A DNA stretch of 64,000 nt from Mansonella perstans (GCA_037074765.1 JBAMDO010000579.1:682001-746000); one strand, 5' to 3'. Numbered from the stretch's first letter, positions 15,367 to 35,662 are shown. Notes: generated by a model from the letters alone, not told the origin. Program-made: numbers and translations.

Positions 15367-15605
15367 ATTTCAATGGAAGTGCGCAAGTTGTCTGCAAATT
15401 CGACAAAAGTTGTCCATAATGTTCCTCATCTGCTGCAAATATACTACCTAACGTTAGTACTTATGAGTTTTGTTTAATTTGAGAGAGAGAGAGAGGAAGA
15501 GATTATTATCGTTTCCCGGTAGGCAAATATCCCGGGAAATGACCCATTCTCGATGAATAAACTCAGCAACCTTCTCGACATCTTCTTCATTGCACTCAGA
15601 ATACT
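15367..15605 (-). pseudogene. possible serine hydroxymethyltransferase C-terminal relic
   Basis: Two minus-strand fragments in different frames, separated by a GA microsatellite (about 15481-15497). The first (15510-15605) reads NEEDVEKVAEFIHR. The second (15367-15441) reads AADEEHYGQLLSNLQ followed by ALPL. Together they resemble the C-terminal helices of eukaryotic SHMT (RGF..eD...VA.FIH, then a DEE....L.. helix and an LPL-like end). Stops and frame breaks are present, so it cannot be a working gene. The assignment is weak: both matches are short and made from memory. Confidence 0.3.
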
Positions 15606-15890
15606 AGACATCATTGTGATGTATTGTGGTTTTTACCTCTCATTATTATCCATCATTTCTGATTGTTCCTACTGCTTTTTTTTTTTACTTTAATGAGAGA
15701 TTCTAATTGCTTGGAATTATTCAGAGCACTTTCTATGATATTTTATTAATTAAATGCAATAATAGCGAAGATAATTTCTTGCCTGATAAAATAATCATTT
15801 ATAGTAGCAGGTTGCAAAATGAATTAGGAAATTGATTCTTTATTTCAATCAAAATTAATTACATCAGATGGAAATTATCTTCAAATTTCA

Positions 15891-16149
15891 TTAATCCAAA
15901 TTGAGTGACCAGTTCTTATGTTGCAACATGCATATGCAATATTCTTCTGAAATCATCACTTCTAAAGCTTCTAGTTTATCGGTTGAAGCTCCAGAAGGTA
16001 CGGAAGCTCTACCTGTTGCTCCATCATCACAGAATTCAACTTCTACCTCAACAGTTGGGTAACTTCTGCTATTTAAAATTTCTCTTGCTAACACATCGTT
16101 AATTATCTAAAATTTCTCTTGCTAATACACTGTTAATTATCTTTTTCAT
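15891..16149 (-). pseudogene. eno: Wolbachia-like enolase N-terminal relic
   Basis: Read on the minus strand, an ATG at 16149 begins [16 protein letters not shown] and then hits a stop. A second copy of the same start (16058-16096) continues [19 protein letters not shown], then [14 protein letters not shown] and LEALE. A frame slip then gives RDDSEEYC, matching the RDxDxKRYCGKG part of the family. These are the conserved N-terminal motifs of enolase (AREILDSRGxPTVEV and VPSGAST, the mobile loop). The SRGYPT-type wording and [14 protein letters not shown] fit Rickettsiales/Wolbachia enolase as I recall it better than animal enolase (ARxIxDSRGNPTVEV, FRAAVPSGAST). Only about 70 of roughly 420 residues remain and no catalytic centre is left, so it is a dead fragment. 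Confidence 0.72.
16064..16138. repeat. tandem duplication of the enolase relic start
   Basis: On the minus strand GTTAGCAAGAGAAATTTTA occurs twice, each time preceded by ATAATTAAC, about 40 bases apart. The duplication puts an in-frame stop between the ATG and the rest of the fragment. Confidence 0.8.
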
Positions 16150-16369
16150 TGTGTTAAATCTCTACTTCTGACATAAATGCCACAGTTACAAGCAAGCACA
16201 ACAACAAGCACAATTGATTTTCAATTTCTTTTCACTAATCTCGATAATCATCTAGTAAAACTATCTATGAAAAGATAAGATAACAAAATCTCTGACATAA
16301 ATGCTGAAATTGTTCGAACAGTGAATGATCTATTCTTCTAAAAGAGTAAAAACATCTATCACAAAAAAA

Positions 16370-16845
16370 TTACTTATCTACTAGATTTATCCTCAGGTCA
16401 TATATAAAGTCATATATAAACCATGATGCTTTTCTTTTCATCACTTCATTGATATCAATTCCCACCAAAAGCAATACATAGATCGGCTTATAATGATGCT
16501 TCCGATCTGTTACACTATCATCAATCATTATTAAATTTTGGTATCCCTTCCTATCCTTCAATTTTCTTCATACCATTCCTTTGCCGAAATTCTTGGAATT
16601 CGAATTACTGGTTATTTTTCTCACCAAAACCAATGCAAAATTCATTTTCATAACAAGAACATCTCATTTGCATGAATATTTGCTTTGGGAATTTCAAGAA
16701 CTTTTGCTATAAGAAGAATCATTGGAAGAAAGCCGCTATTGATCAAATAAACCAGAATAAGGCGGTGTAGTGCTCGGTCATGCACAAGTATGTCAAAGGT
16801 CATATTCCCGATGAATTTTTCGTCTCAGCTATCTGCTGTTACTTG
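16370..16845 (-). pseudogene. phosphoserine phosphatase relic, intron-less
   Basis: Minus-strand pieces in order: NMTFDILVHDRALHRL, then LINSGFLPMILLIAKVLEIP followed by KANIHANE, a broken stretch, then GYQNLIMIDDSVTD, then KRKASWFIYDFIYDL. They follow eukaryotic phosphoserine phosphatase (serine biosynthesis, HAD family): MTF.xAL..RL, the loop that normally reads VSGGFR, IPxxNxxAN, NLxMIGDGxTD, and the C-terminal KxxAsWFxxDF. Damage: loss of the DxDST nucleophile region, a large internal deletion after MTFD, several frame slips and stops, and GDGATD changed to DDSVTD, which removes key residues. There are no introns between motifs, which suggests a retrocopy, though loss by decay is possible. 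Confidence 0.7.
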
Positions 16846-16859
16846 AATTACCTCTGAAA

Positions 16860-18010
16860 ACAAAATAGCAAATTACATCACTTTTAACGAACCATTTTTA
16901 GTCTTAAGTATTTCATCAGTAAATCAAGCATTTCTTGGCTTAGCTTAGTTAAATTTTATATTTAAAATAAGGAACGGAAACAACTTAATGTCGATAAAAC
17001 TTGGTACTTCTTATTACTGTAAGTAAACACAGAACTTACTATATCCATTCAGTGATTCCAACTCACTGTTCCATTTCATAATTTAGCGAGCAATAACTAA
17101 CTACGACTCGAAACATCCAACTTTTATATGACGATTCAAGTAACAGTTGTGAGTAATATCCAGCAATAATATCCTCCGTTCCATAGATTGTACAAATTTA
17201 CTGAAGCAAAACAAAACACAGATTTAAGCATTTTATCATTATCTAGAAGTGCGAATTTTTAAATAATGCTTGGAAATTGTATAGGCATTATTTTAATATA
17301 TGCAAATTTTTTGAAATATGCGAATTTTGATCTATTGTGAAAAAAGCAACATATTAATTCTGAATGGAGATAATTGAAAATATAATCAATGAATGAACAA
17401 AAACAGAAAAAAACCTGAAAACGATGCAATATCTATTTGATTACATACGATGCAAAAAAAAAAAAAAAAACAAGATTTTTTTTTGCATATCACTGATGAT
17501 TTTGTAATATTTCCAAAGGAGTATTAAGTGAGAAAAAAACTAGAATATCCACTATATACTGTTTGTAGTAACTTGATAATTATGATACAGAAAAGCAAGT
17601 GGAGTCCTCAAACTACAAAGCACAATGATAGTTCACAGACCATATTTCAATGCGCACAAAATGTTCTGCACAAATTGTGCAAAATGTGACATATCTGGCA
17701 GTATTTGCAACAGTATTTGAAGCTAGAACAAAGAGTAAGTTTACATTTTTGAAACCCATATGCTGGCGAAATATATTCAAATCACAACACTCGATATCAT
17801 ATGAGATTGGCTGCAAATTGCTAAAATTTCAGTTGCAAAATCTATTATTGATAAACAAATCCCATCTTATGAAAAAATTGAGCTTGTAACTGACAAAATT
17901 CACTGCGTTTCAGTTGCACTACCAACTATTAATTTAGCCATACTTTTCTATAAATAATTTGCTTTTCATTCCGCACAAAGATGACATTAAAATATCATTA
18001 ACAGCATAAC
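16860..18010. other. intergenic, no gene seen
   Basis: About 1.1 kb between lst-8 and the relic cluster. Short reading frames on both strands near 17613-17889 resemble nothing I know. There is a poly-A tract near 17454-17470. Confidence 0.45.
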
Positions 18011-18016
18011 TGTTTT

Positions 18017-20166
18017 TTAAAAAACATGTCGTCCTTCTAGGAATGCAAAACAAGCTATCATTTTACTGTGACCTTGATACTGCCGCACCATCTGAAACAC
18101 AATAAACTTATTTGCAATTTTTATTAAAGTTTGAACCAAAAAAGCAGCAGCAGAAACGGAAACTACGTACCTCTTCAGTCTCAAGATTCCACAACCTCAA
18201 CTGACAACCAGATGCAGTGAAGAGATATTTCGAATCGGCTGTAAATGCACAATCCCAAACCCACTGTGATTCCATCTAAAAGAAATCGACCTAACAATTA
18301 GCAAATGAACTGAATTTTTGATATGCATTCATTAGAATTTCATTTCATTCTATAGAAAGAGCAGTAATGGAACTCTTTTAATAAATGAAAGAATGATAAT
18401 CTCGCACACGTAGATAACCCAAGTCTTCACAATTTCGATCGTATGTTACATTCAGTACTATTCACATAATTAGTCACGGAATCGTCTTGACTAGTAATGT
18501 TTTAGGTAGTTGAAGACATAAAAATGAAAAAAAGCGAAGGTACCTTTTCTAAATGAATTGCTTTTGTTAAATCAGGCGCAACAAAAAGGGACTTTGCAGG
18601 TTTCACAGTATCTATAGTATCCCATAGGTGTACATAACCGTCAGCGCCCGTCGTTGCAAAATACTTATAATCAGGTGAATAATGGCATTTCAAAGCATAT
18701 TTTGAATGAGCAGAAACTTTTGATTTTTGCTGCCTGAAATATTAAATTTGAATAAGATCAATGAAAAAATTTCCATAAAAAAAGCCTTAGAAATATGAAA
18801 TACTGTAGAAACATTTCGCTATCATTAATAAACTATCATTATTCCACCCTCCCTCTTCCTCCCCCCCGTATATATACATGCATATGATGTGAGAAAATAG
18901 TTGCCTATGTAAGTGATTCAAGCAAATGACCTTCAATGACTTTTTTATGCTATCGATAATTCAAATGATCCAGTCCAACAGTTCTTTTTCGATCAAAATT
19001 TTGGCAACAGTTCAACAAAAACATACAGTGAGAGACCGGTGGTGGATGAAGCGCCGAATTCAGATAATCCTGATACTGACCATACTATGACTTTTCCTTT
19101 ATTTGTTACTCCTACAAGTGTGTCACCATTTCTACTGATATCAACACCAGTGATATGTTCAAATATGTCGAGATCTAAGTTTCGAAATATATCGCTAACG
19201 TCACGTCTTATATCCCAGAAATACAATGCTCCCGAAATGTCTGATATAATTAGAATCATATAATTTGGATGAGTAACAATACAATTCACTGCGCTGCTGA
19301 CCTGAAAAGGTTGTAGAAAGAGAGACAAAAACAATTTTGCATATAGATTCTTCATGTTGCATTGACTGCTATCTGATTTACATGATTTAAACAATGCATC
19401 GCACATCCGAAATTTAGAACTAACGAATGCTACCCAACTGATATCTCTTAATTTGTTATTACGAATGCTTTAAACAGAATAAATTGTAACTAAGAACTAA
19501 ACAAAACCAGTCAATTAAGTAATATTATTTTGTTCGTGAATTGCAAATTGTTTTTAATAAGAAGCAAATTCATAAAAACTTCGCATTTAGGGTGATAAAT
19601 GGAAGATTATTCACTTGAAAACTTCTTCGGCAGTGCAAAGAAGTACGGAATTCCCAGATTTTCACAAAGCCATCTTCACCACCAGTGTAAAACCATCTGC
19701 AACGCTTATCAAAACCAATCACTGTCACATTTTTGTTCATTGCGTCACATGAAGTTGCCAGAGTTGGGGGAGAAACCTGAAAAAAATTCAAAAAATTTCG
19801 ACTTCAACCCAAAGGTGAACCACACTTCTTCTGATTTTACTCTCTCTCCAATTCACTTTACATTTCGCTTTTCATATTTCTACGTCTTCTGATCTCTCAT
19901 CGCTTCAGTCACTCTTAATGCTCCCCAAATAATATCAGGTAACTGTTAAAACTGATTCACCTCCAAATGATAGACACGCATATGTTGCCAGCCGGCGATT
20001 GCCAGATATGTGCCATTTCGAGAAATACTCATCGCATTAATTTGAGAGTCCTTGTGAACAAAATTTTCTCGCGCCTCACCTCTTGCAACATCCCAAAATT
20101 TAATGCACTGATCATAACCAGCCGAAATCAATAGTGGTTGACCAATAGTTGGTTCGTCTAGGTTTT
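18017..20166 (-). CDS. lst-8: LST8 (mLST8/GbetaL), TOR complex WD40 subunit
   Basis: WD40 beta-propeller that stabilises the TOR kinase domain in TORC1 and TORC2. Six exons read right to left with compatible phases: 19961-20166, 19615-19776, 19027-19301, 18544-18733, 18171-18275, 18017-18091. Seen: LLISAGYDQCIKFWDVARGE (human LATAGYDHTVRFW), KDSQINAMSIS, YTGGEDGFVKIWEFR, NCIVTHPNYMILIISD, TGADGYVHLWDT, ESQWVWDCAF and the typical end RQYQGHSKMIACFAF. About 338 codons are covered, against 326 residues in human, so the protein is essentially complete. The first exon enters in phase 1, so a tiny upstream exon with the ATG is needed; I could not place it. It lies on the same strand downstream of let-502. 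Confidence in identity is high; the 5' end is open. Confidence 0.9.
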
Positions 20167-20339
20167 CTGGAAGATTTCAAATTTTCTGACTTGTTTTCAA
20201 AAACATTTTTTAGATTTATAACTACAGATTTCCCATGTTTTCCAAAACTCGTCAATAAAACATTTTTAAACCGTAACAGCGAAAAGCGATCAATTCTCGT
20301 CAATAAGATCATTCTGCCTCATCGAACAACTTGAACACT

Positions 20340-21697
20340 AAGAAGATATTTCTGCATCCTTCCCGTTAATATTCCGCCAAACAAACTTATCTGGGATAAC
20401 CCATTCAATTATCCCCCGAACAGAAAGATGAGATTATCTTGATAAAAAAGGCAATCAGAAATGTCACACTGTCAGCTTTTTCGGAATCTTCATCACATAA
20501 TGCTACCATGTCTCAATGAGGCATTCAAGGAGAACTTTGTAACAAACTACTGAATCCTTTAAATCAAATTACTAAATTATTTCCACTTATCCTATGAGAA
20601 AAAGAAAAAATCGAAAATAGAAGCCAACCTAGTTAATTCAGGCACAGAAAATTACCTAAATAATGTGATTCTGCAATTAAACCACCAGCGTCCATATATG
20701 ACCAGTTTTATATTTATCGTACATTCCGCCAAATAAACATGCCTTAAAAGAAGCCAATTGGGATTTTAACACCAAAATAATTCGGACAATTGAACAAATT
20801 CGTATTTTTTTGAAAAATTAAATCTACAATAACAATAAGTTCCAAGAAGTATTGAACAGTAGGCTCCGTACTAAAGTGATTTCAAAACGAAATGAAACTC
20901 AAAAACATTTATAAACTTGCGATTGTAATGAGAAATTGCAATAATGTAATGATATGAGAAAATGACAATCCACCGTTAAACAGTGATAGTTGTAGCTGAC
21001 TTGCTCTTAGACACTAAAACATCAGATATCTTATATTCAAACATAGATTCAAATTATTGAAATTATTGCAAAAAGATATCATAGAGGATATGTAAAGTAA
21101 AATCTGTAAAATCGAGGAAAGGACCAACTAAAAGTATAATTATATTCAATTTCAGCGAAATTAGCTTTAACTTTAGAATTAAAAGTTCTTTGATGCAACA
21201 AAACCTCTTCATGAATTCAGTGTTCTTGCCAAAAAAAATGTATATTCATTTCAAATTTGAAAACGAATTCTACTGAGCAAACATATGTAGAACGCTTTTT
21301 AAGAGTTAAAATTTTAGAGTGTTCATTACCTAAGCAGCAAGATAAATAATTAAAAAATGAGAGAGAAAGCAAACGCAACACTCCCAAGCAATCATGCAAA
21401 ACGTATAAAACAAGTGAAGGCATCATAAGGCAGGATAAATGGAAAAACGAAAAAACGCAGGAATGATATTGTGAAAACAAGAAAAAAGGTGACCCAGCAA
21501 AGAGATCAAATTTGAACCTCTACTTAACAAGTGAAGGCATCAGGATAAATACTTAATAGTATGGAACCAAAATAAATGAAAATAAATCAAAAATTTACAT
21601 GAAATTTGTAAAAATATGGATAAAAAAAGATTCGGCCTACAATAAAGATAAAATTGGACAGTCTGCACGTGAACAGCATCATGACTGAGTAACTTTA
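20340..21697. other. let-502 to lst-8 intergenic region
   Basis: About 1.4 kb between the let-502 stop and the first recognised lst-8 exon. It should hold the missing lst-8 first exon. No other gene is visible. A short direct repeat (ACAAGTGAAGGCATCA at about 21410 and 21526) is present. Confidence 0.4.
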
Positions 21698-30460
<8,763 letters not shown>

Positions 30461-31342
30461 TGTAAATAAATAATGCTACTCTAGATCCACAGCGGAAAGC
30501 ACAACATACGATGTGAACAAATCATTCCACTATAATTAATATCCTTTCTTTCAGGATGAAATATTCTTCAGATTTAAATACTTACGAAGACTTCCACCTT
30601 ATTTAGACACTTTGATATTGATAAAAAATGTTTAACGTTCGGTTGAGCGATTTATCCCATATTAGCTGCCTCATAACTATATTCTCCAGCCAGAATCACG
30701 CTTCTGAAAAATTAAATAAAGCCAGACGATGCTAAAAAGCTTCGAAAAGATAAACAACTGCCATGAAAATACCGTTTGTTCCCACGTCTGTCTTGCTATT
30801 TCATTCTGTGGATATAAGTGGATTGTAGGTGTAATTTTTAAAGCAAGTACACTCACGTTTGAATTAGAATCTTTTCGGCGAAACAATAAGATAGTCGCCT
30901 CACAAAAATATGAACAGCAGATTTATTCCACAATCATCACAGAGACAAAAAGAAATTCAATTTGCACCGAATAAAATTAAAATTTGACTTACAAACACAT
31001 AAATAATTTAAGAAACCATTAGAAACATAATAAAAGAGCGATGCTCTAAATATGATTCAATTTTATCAAAAGTGGTACTGTTGTGATCTCCTGGTCTTAC
31101 TTAATTCGAAGTTAGCAAACGTATACATATTAGCGAATGGTGGGAATTTTTGAAAACGATACGAAGTGAAAGAATAAAAATGAAGGAAAAAAGGAAAAAG
31201 TTTTCACCTTTCTCTAAACTCATTTCTGCTTTATGACTACGAATTTTTTTTTGCTTCCAAACAATTAAATTTCGAAAACAACAATTAGAAGAATAATATT
31301 ACAAGGATGAGTGAATAAAAATGAGATCACTGTAAGAATATA
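30461..31342. other. intergenic / let-502 5' region
   Basis: About 880 bases between the INO80-like stop and the let-502 ATG. The reading frame at 30677-30886 (minus) shows no family match. Nothing continues the INO80 protein here. Confidence 0.5.
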
Positions 31343-33437
31343 TCAGCTCTGCTTGGACATAACACTATATTTTTCTTTTATCTTATCTTGATGTTCTGGA
31401 AATGGATCGTAATTGCTTAGTAAGCCAGCACCATAATAAGTATACTGGGAATTGAGAACATTGACGTGATAAGTTTTCTGCAGTTTCCTCCGTCGACGAT
31501 GCAACTGAAAAATTTTGAAACCTTTTATAGTGAAATAACGAATAACTAGCGTCGACAGCTTATTTCTCTCAAAATCTCAAAGTCGAAGTGTTCCATATTA
31601 TAAGCAAATAAATAATAAAAATATAACAAGCAAAAACGAATTCTGAAAATGACAAATCAAGAATCATATTAAAAATTAATTCCCAAAGGAAATGCACAAA
31701 TAATGCTTTCATTCCAAAACGAAATCATTAAAAAACTTAATTTTTTCCAACCTAATTTTTAAATTTAGATTCACAGTTCTTTTTGCAAAACCACATGGCC
31801 GACAAGTCCTCAAAAAAAATAGGTAAATCGGTGGTTCCCATTCGGTAACTTGCGAACCAAGATGCGAGAATTAAAATATGGAATATGAGGCTGCGGCGCA
31901 ATGAATAAAAACAAGCAGGACTCATTTCTTTCGTAACTAATACGTTGAAACTTTTAACCAAAGTTTATTTTCGAGCTGACAGAATTCATTATTTTTGAAC
32001 TTTATAGTTCTTGCCATAAACAGAAATATAAAAGTAGCTTGTAGTTAGGGAAAGTTTGGGAACTACAAAAATAAATGGATGAAAATAAACTATAAGAATA
32101 GAATAAAAAAGGTCTTAATTAAGTTATTTTGCATTTAGATACATTGTCATTACCAACAATCATGTATGAAATTTACGTCCCTATTTCTAGCCCTAGCATT
32201 TATTATAAAACCAATCAAATCGTATCCGTTAGTCATTTCTAGATAGCATCAGCAGAGGATTTCAAAATGCATTTCAAATGTGGACATTAAAACATAATTC
32301 CAAAAGAAATTAGTGAAAATTAAAGGATGTAAAGAAATGATGGAATGAAAGGCACTAAACAAAACAGAATGATATAATTTATTTGATATGATAGCTGCAT
32401 CTCTTTACGGAATCACTAACGCAACGTTTGTGAAAACTTTGATAATCAGTGATAGTGATGGATACATTAGATAAGACTCCGAAAGTGCAAAATTTTTTAA
32501 AATATAATGTCCTAATAATAATTTTACAAAATCATTCTCAATCCTGTATTTAATTCTATCACTTGCCCTATAAATAACAATTTAACTAAAAAAAAAAATG
32601 ATATATCGAAAATTTCCAGTCAAAAAAAAAATGACGACTGTCTAAGAACACTTAATCTTAGTCTTTGCTGTTTTTCGGTGATGTAAATCATGCTTTTTTT
32701 TTATACTGAGATCCAAATGACTACCACTTTTACACAATTAATTTTCTAGAAAAATTCTTAACTCTGATAAAAACGGATGGGCATCTTGTATCGCAAAAGC
32801 ACACGAAAATAGTTCAAAGTATATATTTTTCTTAAAAAACAAATTTAAGACATGATGATCAAGCAGTATGCGACACTTCTCTACTCAAGAAATATTAAAT
32901 GCAACCAAATCTTATAAGATCTAGCAAAACGTTAGGAACTTTTAAAAGGGAACAGAATGAACCTTTAAAATAGTGTGCAAATCGTTCAGAGTGAATGGAA
33001 ATTCGCCATCAGAATCTGAGTCAGATTCCTCGAGCAAAATTTGTTTAATCCATTTTCGTTTCCTCAAAGTTTTAAAATTGTACAGCTGGCTAACAACAGT
33101 TTTTCGTTCTTCTTCTGTTACCCATAAAGAGCGTACTGAGAACATGCTGGCAATGTTGTGGCGTGCTTTAACAGGCGAACCAGGATAAGGCAAAACTGAC
33201 GTGCCTGGAACTCTGGAAAAACGGAAAAATTTAGAACAATAAACACTTTTAAAAATGCTGAACAAATCTGTGAAATCAAACCGTTATTTTAATTCTAAAT
33301 GAATGTAACCATTACTTTATTGGTTGTGTTAATAGATCTTCCAACTGATGCACAAATCGCGTCAGATCTAACATTTTGTGTAATCGTTGCATTCGCAATG
33401 ACTCTGCTGCAGTATTCCTTGATCGACCCATTACCAT
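31343..33437 (-). CDS. INO80 N-terminal-domain-only protein (truncated INO80)
   Basis: INO80 is the ATPase of a nucleosome-sliding complex. Three exons with matching phases: 33316-33437 (MVMGRSRN; LDLTRFVHQLEDLL), 32963-33212 (QLYNFKTLRKRKWIKQILLE, then an acidic Ser/Asp run and LNDLHTILK), 31343-31504 (LHRRRRK; YTYYGAGLLSNYDPFPEHQ). They give 177 codons plus stop. The order and spacing follow the N-terminal part of animal INO80 (LRLDHFLRQ; LYNFSKLKKSRKWLKSILL; LHNMLRLHK; YYSAGLLSTYDPF). The stop follows YSVMSKQS; the DBINO region and the SNF2 ATPase are absent, and let-502 begins 0.9 kb later. An in-frame ATG at 33437 is the assumed start; an upstream exon near 33790 (MMDTSTQQ) is possible but its phase did not fit. 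It could be an adaptor-like gene or a truncated remnant. Confidence 0.75.
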
Positions 33438-34435
33438 TGTTCCATCAACCTCCAATCTTTCTACATTCGACGTACCTAAACTCAAATTGATCAAATGTAC
33501 CTTTAAATGCACAGTAATAATGATGATATTCAAAGGATAAGATGAATGAATATTTTTTAAAAAATAACGAGTTTTCAGATTGCCAAATGCCTGAAGCAAA
33601 TATATTTAGCTGAGAAAAATAAATTTTGAATAAATTTTTTTTTTTTTTTTTTCGACAATAAATTCTCTGCGCGAAAAAAAATATCACTGAATTTTGTCAA
33701 TAGCAATATAATGATATGTCATAAAAATTCAGTAATAATTTCTTAATTTTATTGAAATTTGAAATATCAAAGCCTAACCTTGTTGAGTGCTTGTATCCAT
33801 CATATATCCAAAAATCTCTTCGTCACTTCATCACTCTCTCATTAACACTGCTAAACACAGAAACTCTCGATGCTATTGTGCTGTTAACAACAATAATATG
33901 TTGACTGATTCATAGCGCGATTTGAAAAGAGGACAGTGAGCATCATATAAGATGTACCCGAATTGGCAATTAACCAGATATGATGGAAAATGGGTGATAG
34001 GTTCGTGGTAGAAGTTAATTAAATCTGAATTAGCTTTAATAGGATTCAGTTAAAAAGATGAATTAGCTATAACAGCTAATTTATGATTAAATCCGAATTA
34101 GTTTTAACAGGATTCAGGTAAAAAGTCTACAGTGTTTTATTGTTTCCTTAGAGATTAGTGAGGCAATTTTTATTGCAACAAGCAATCCTGTTGAAATAAA
34201 TTTCAGTACAAATACGGATTAATACCGAAAAAAGAGTAATAAGTACTCTTATGAAAGGAGAATGAAAAATTTAAAGTAATATTTCAAAAATTACTGGAGA
34301 AATTATTACTGAAATGCATAAGTAAATTTAGAATTCTTAGTAAAACTAGGAAGTGTTTTGTGTTGAATTTTAAGTTTAGAGGATATTTGGTATCCAAAAA
34401 TTGCGCTGAAATATCAGCATTGTATGTATACTTAG
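33438..34435. other. intergenic with short duplication
   Basis: No gene seen. A duplicated stretch of about 40 bases occurs at about 34018 and 34088 (AATTAGCTTTAATAGGATTC and AATTAGTTTTAACAGGATTC). A T-run lies at about 33637-33652. Confidence 0.5.
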
Positions 34436-35520
34436 TTTTTTATAATTGGCCAAGGTTTTTCAGTTCACTTACAAATGCACCAGAAAATGTGAAGAAAAAT
34501 ACATCAGCGGGTTTGCTAACCGAATTAATGCCGCATCAAAAGGAAGCCTAATTTGGCTGTTGTGGCGTGAGGAGCAATCCTTATCTGGTGGCATTCTCGG
34601 TATGTGAGGTTTTTATTGGGATTCTTAGATTATTGTCCGTGTATCAAAGTACAAGTTCAGTTTCAATTTTGGTTTGGGTTTTAAATACAACTTTATTTAG
34701 AGAGCATGATTTCTGCCTGCTTTGAACACATTGACAGTTTAGTTTAGTTAATATAGTGTTGATTTAGAAAATTCCAAATAGATCATTATCTGATTTCAGC
34801 TGATGACATGGGCCTAGGCAAAACGTAAAGTAATGATATCACTTCTTGTATATATCAAAGGAAGGTGTAAACAGAATGAGGAAGTGATGGAAGGATTAAA
34901 TAAAAGAGTTACTGAAGTTGATTCTTAATTCTGTTGGCTTAATATTCTTTTTAACGTTTGCCTTTGGCTTTTGGTTTTGAAATACGGATTTCCCGTGAAT
35001 TGAATGATTGAATGTCTACGAATTGTTGTCTTTTATAAAACATAATTTTCCTTATCAAGACAAAGTACTTTGTATCCACACTTACATTTTTGTGAAATTC
35101 TTATCAGTAATATTTCGTAAGAAAAAATATAACGGCAAGAAGTTGTTTTTATTAGTATTTCAGAGGATTATAATACTGTTCTCTAAATCAATTGTTTATT
35201 CCAGAATTGTTCTGAATAGTACGTTCTATGTTTTTTTTTGTCAAGATATCTATCTACCATCATCTATCATTCCTCTCTCTTCTACCATTTTGACCTTTTG
35301 ACCATTGTACTAAGCCATCAATCCCCCTCTTCTTCCCCCATATAAACTGTCAATCCCTCTGTCAATGACTATCAATCAGTCATTCTTTCTTCATTCATTC
35401 CAACAAAGGTTTGGTATCATTCTGTCCACGCTTTTATCGTATTAACGAATTTCTCATTCAATTTGCATTGCGATCTTTGTATTGTCGTTATATTTCGCGT
35501 TAACCAATTTTTCTAATAAA

Positions 35521-35541
35521 GGTTTAATTGCCCAAGTTTAG
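35521..35541 (+). other. SL1-like spliced-leader sequence
   Basis: The 21 bases match the 22-nt nematode SL1 leader with one substitution (ATTGCCC for ATTACCC) and one missing G before the final AG. They are followed by GTGCGTAC, which looks like a splice donor, as in an SL RNA. The next 120 bases are a CAACT-type repeat with no Sm-site-like AATTTTTGG, so this does not look like an intact SL RNA gene. Confidence 0.55.
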
Positions 35542-35550
35542 GTGCGTACA

Positions 35551-35662
35551 CAACTCAACACAGCAGAACTTAAAACACAACACAGCACAACTCAAAACAG
35601 CTCAACACAACTCAACTCAATTTAACTCAGATCAACTCAACTCAACTCAACTCAATTCAACT
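35551..35662. repeat. imperfect CAACT/CAACA simple repeat
   Basis: About 110 bases made of CAACT, CAACA and related units, most regular at 35632-35658. They start about ten bases after the SL1-like sequence, inside the TTF2-like pseudogene. Confidence 0.9.

Noticed and set aside
15367..16845. One large Wolbachia insertion covering the whole relic cluster
   Set aside because: The phosphoserine phosphatase piece reads as the eukaryotic type, so at most the enolase piece is of bacterial origin.
35521..35660. A functional SL RNA gene
   Set aside because: No Sm-binding site or stem-loop-like downstream region, only a simple repeat; kept as an SL1-like sequence instead.
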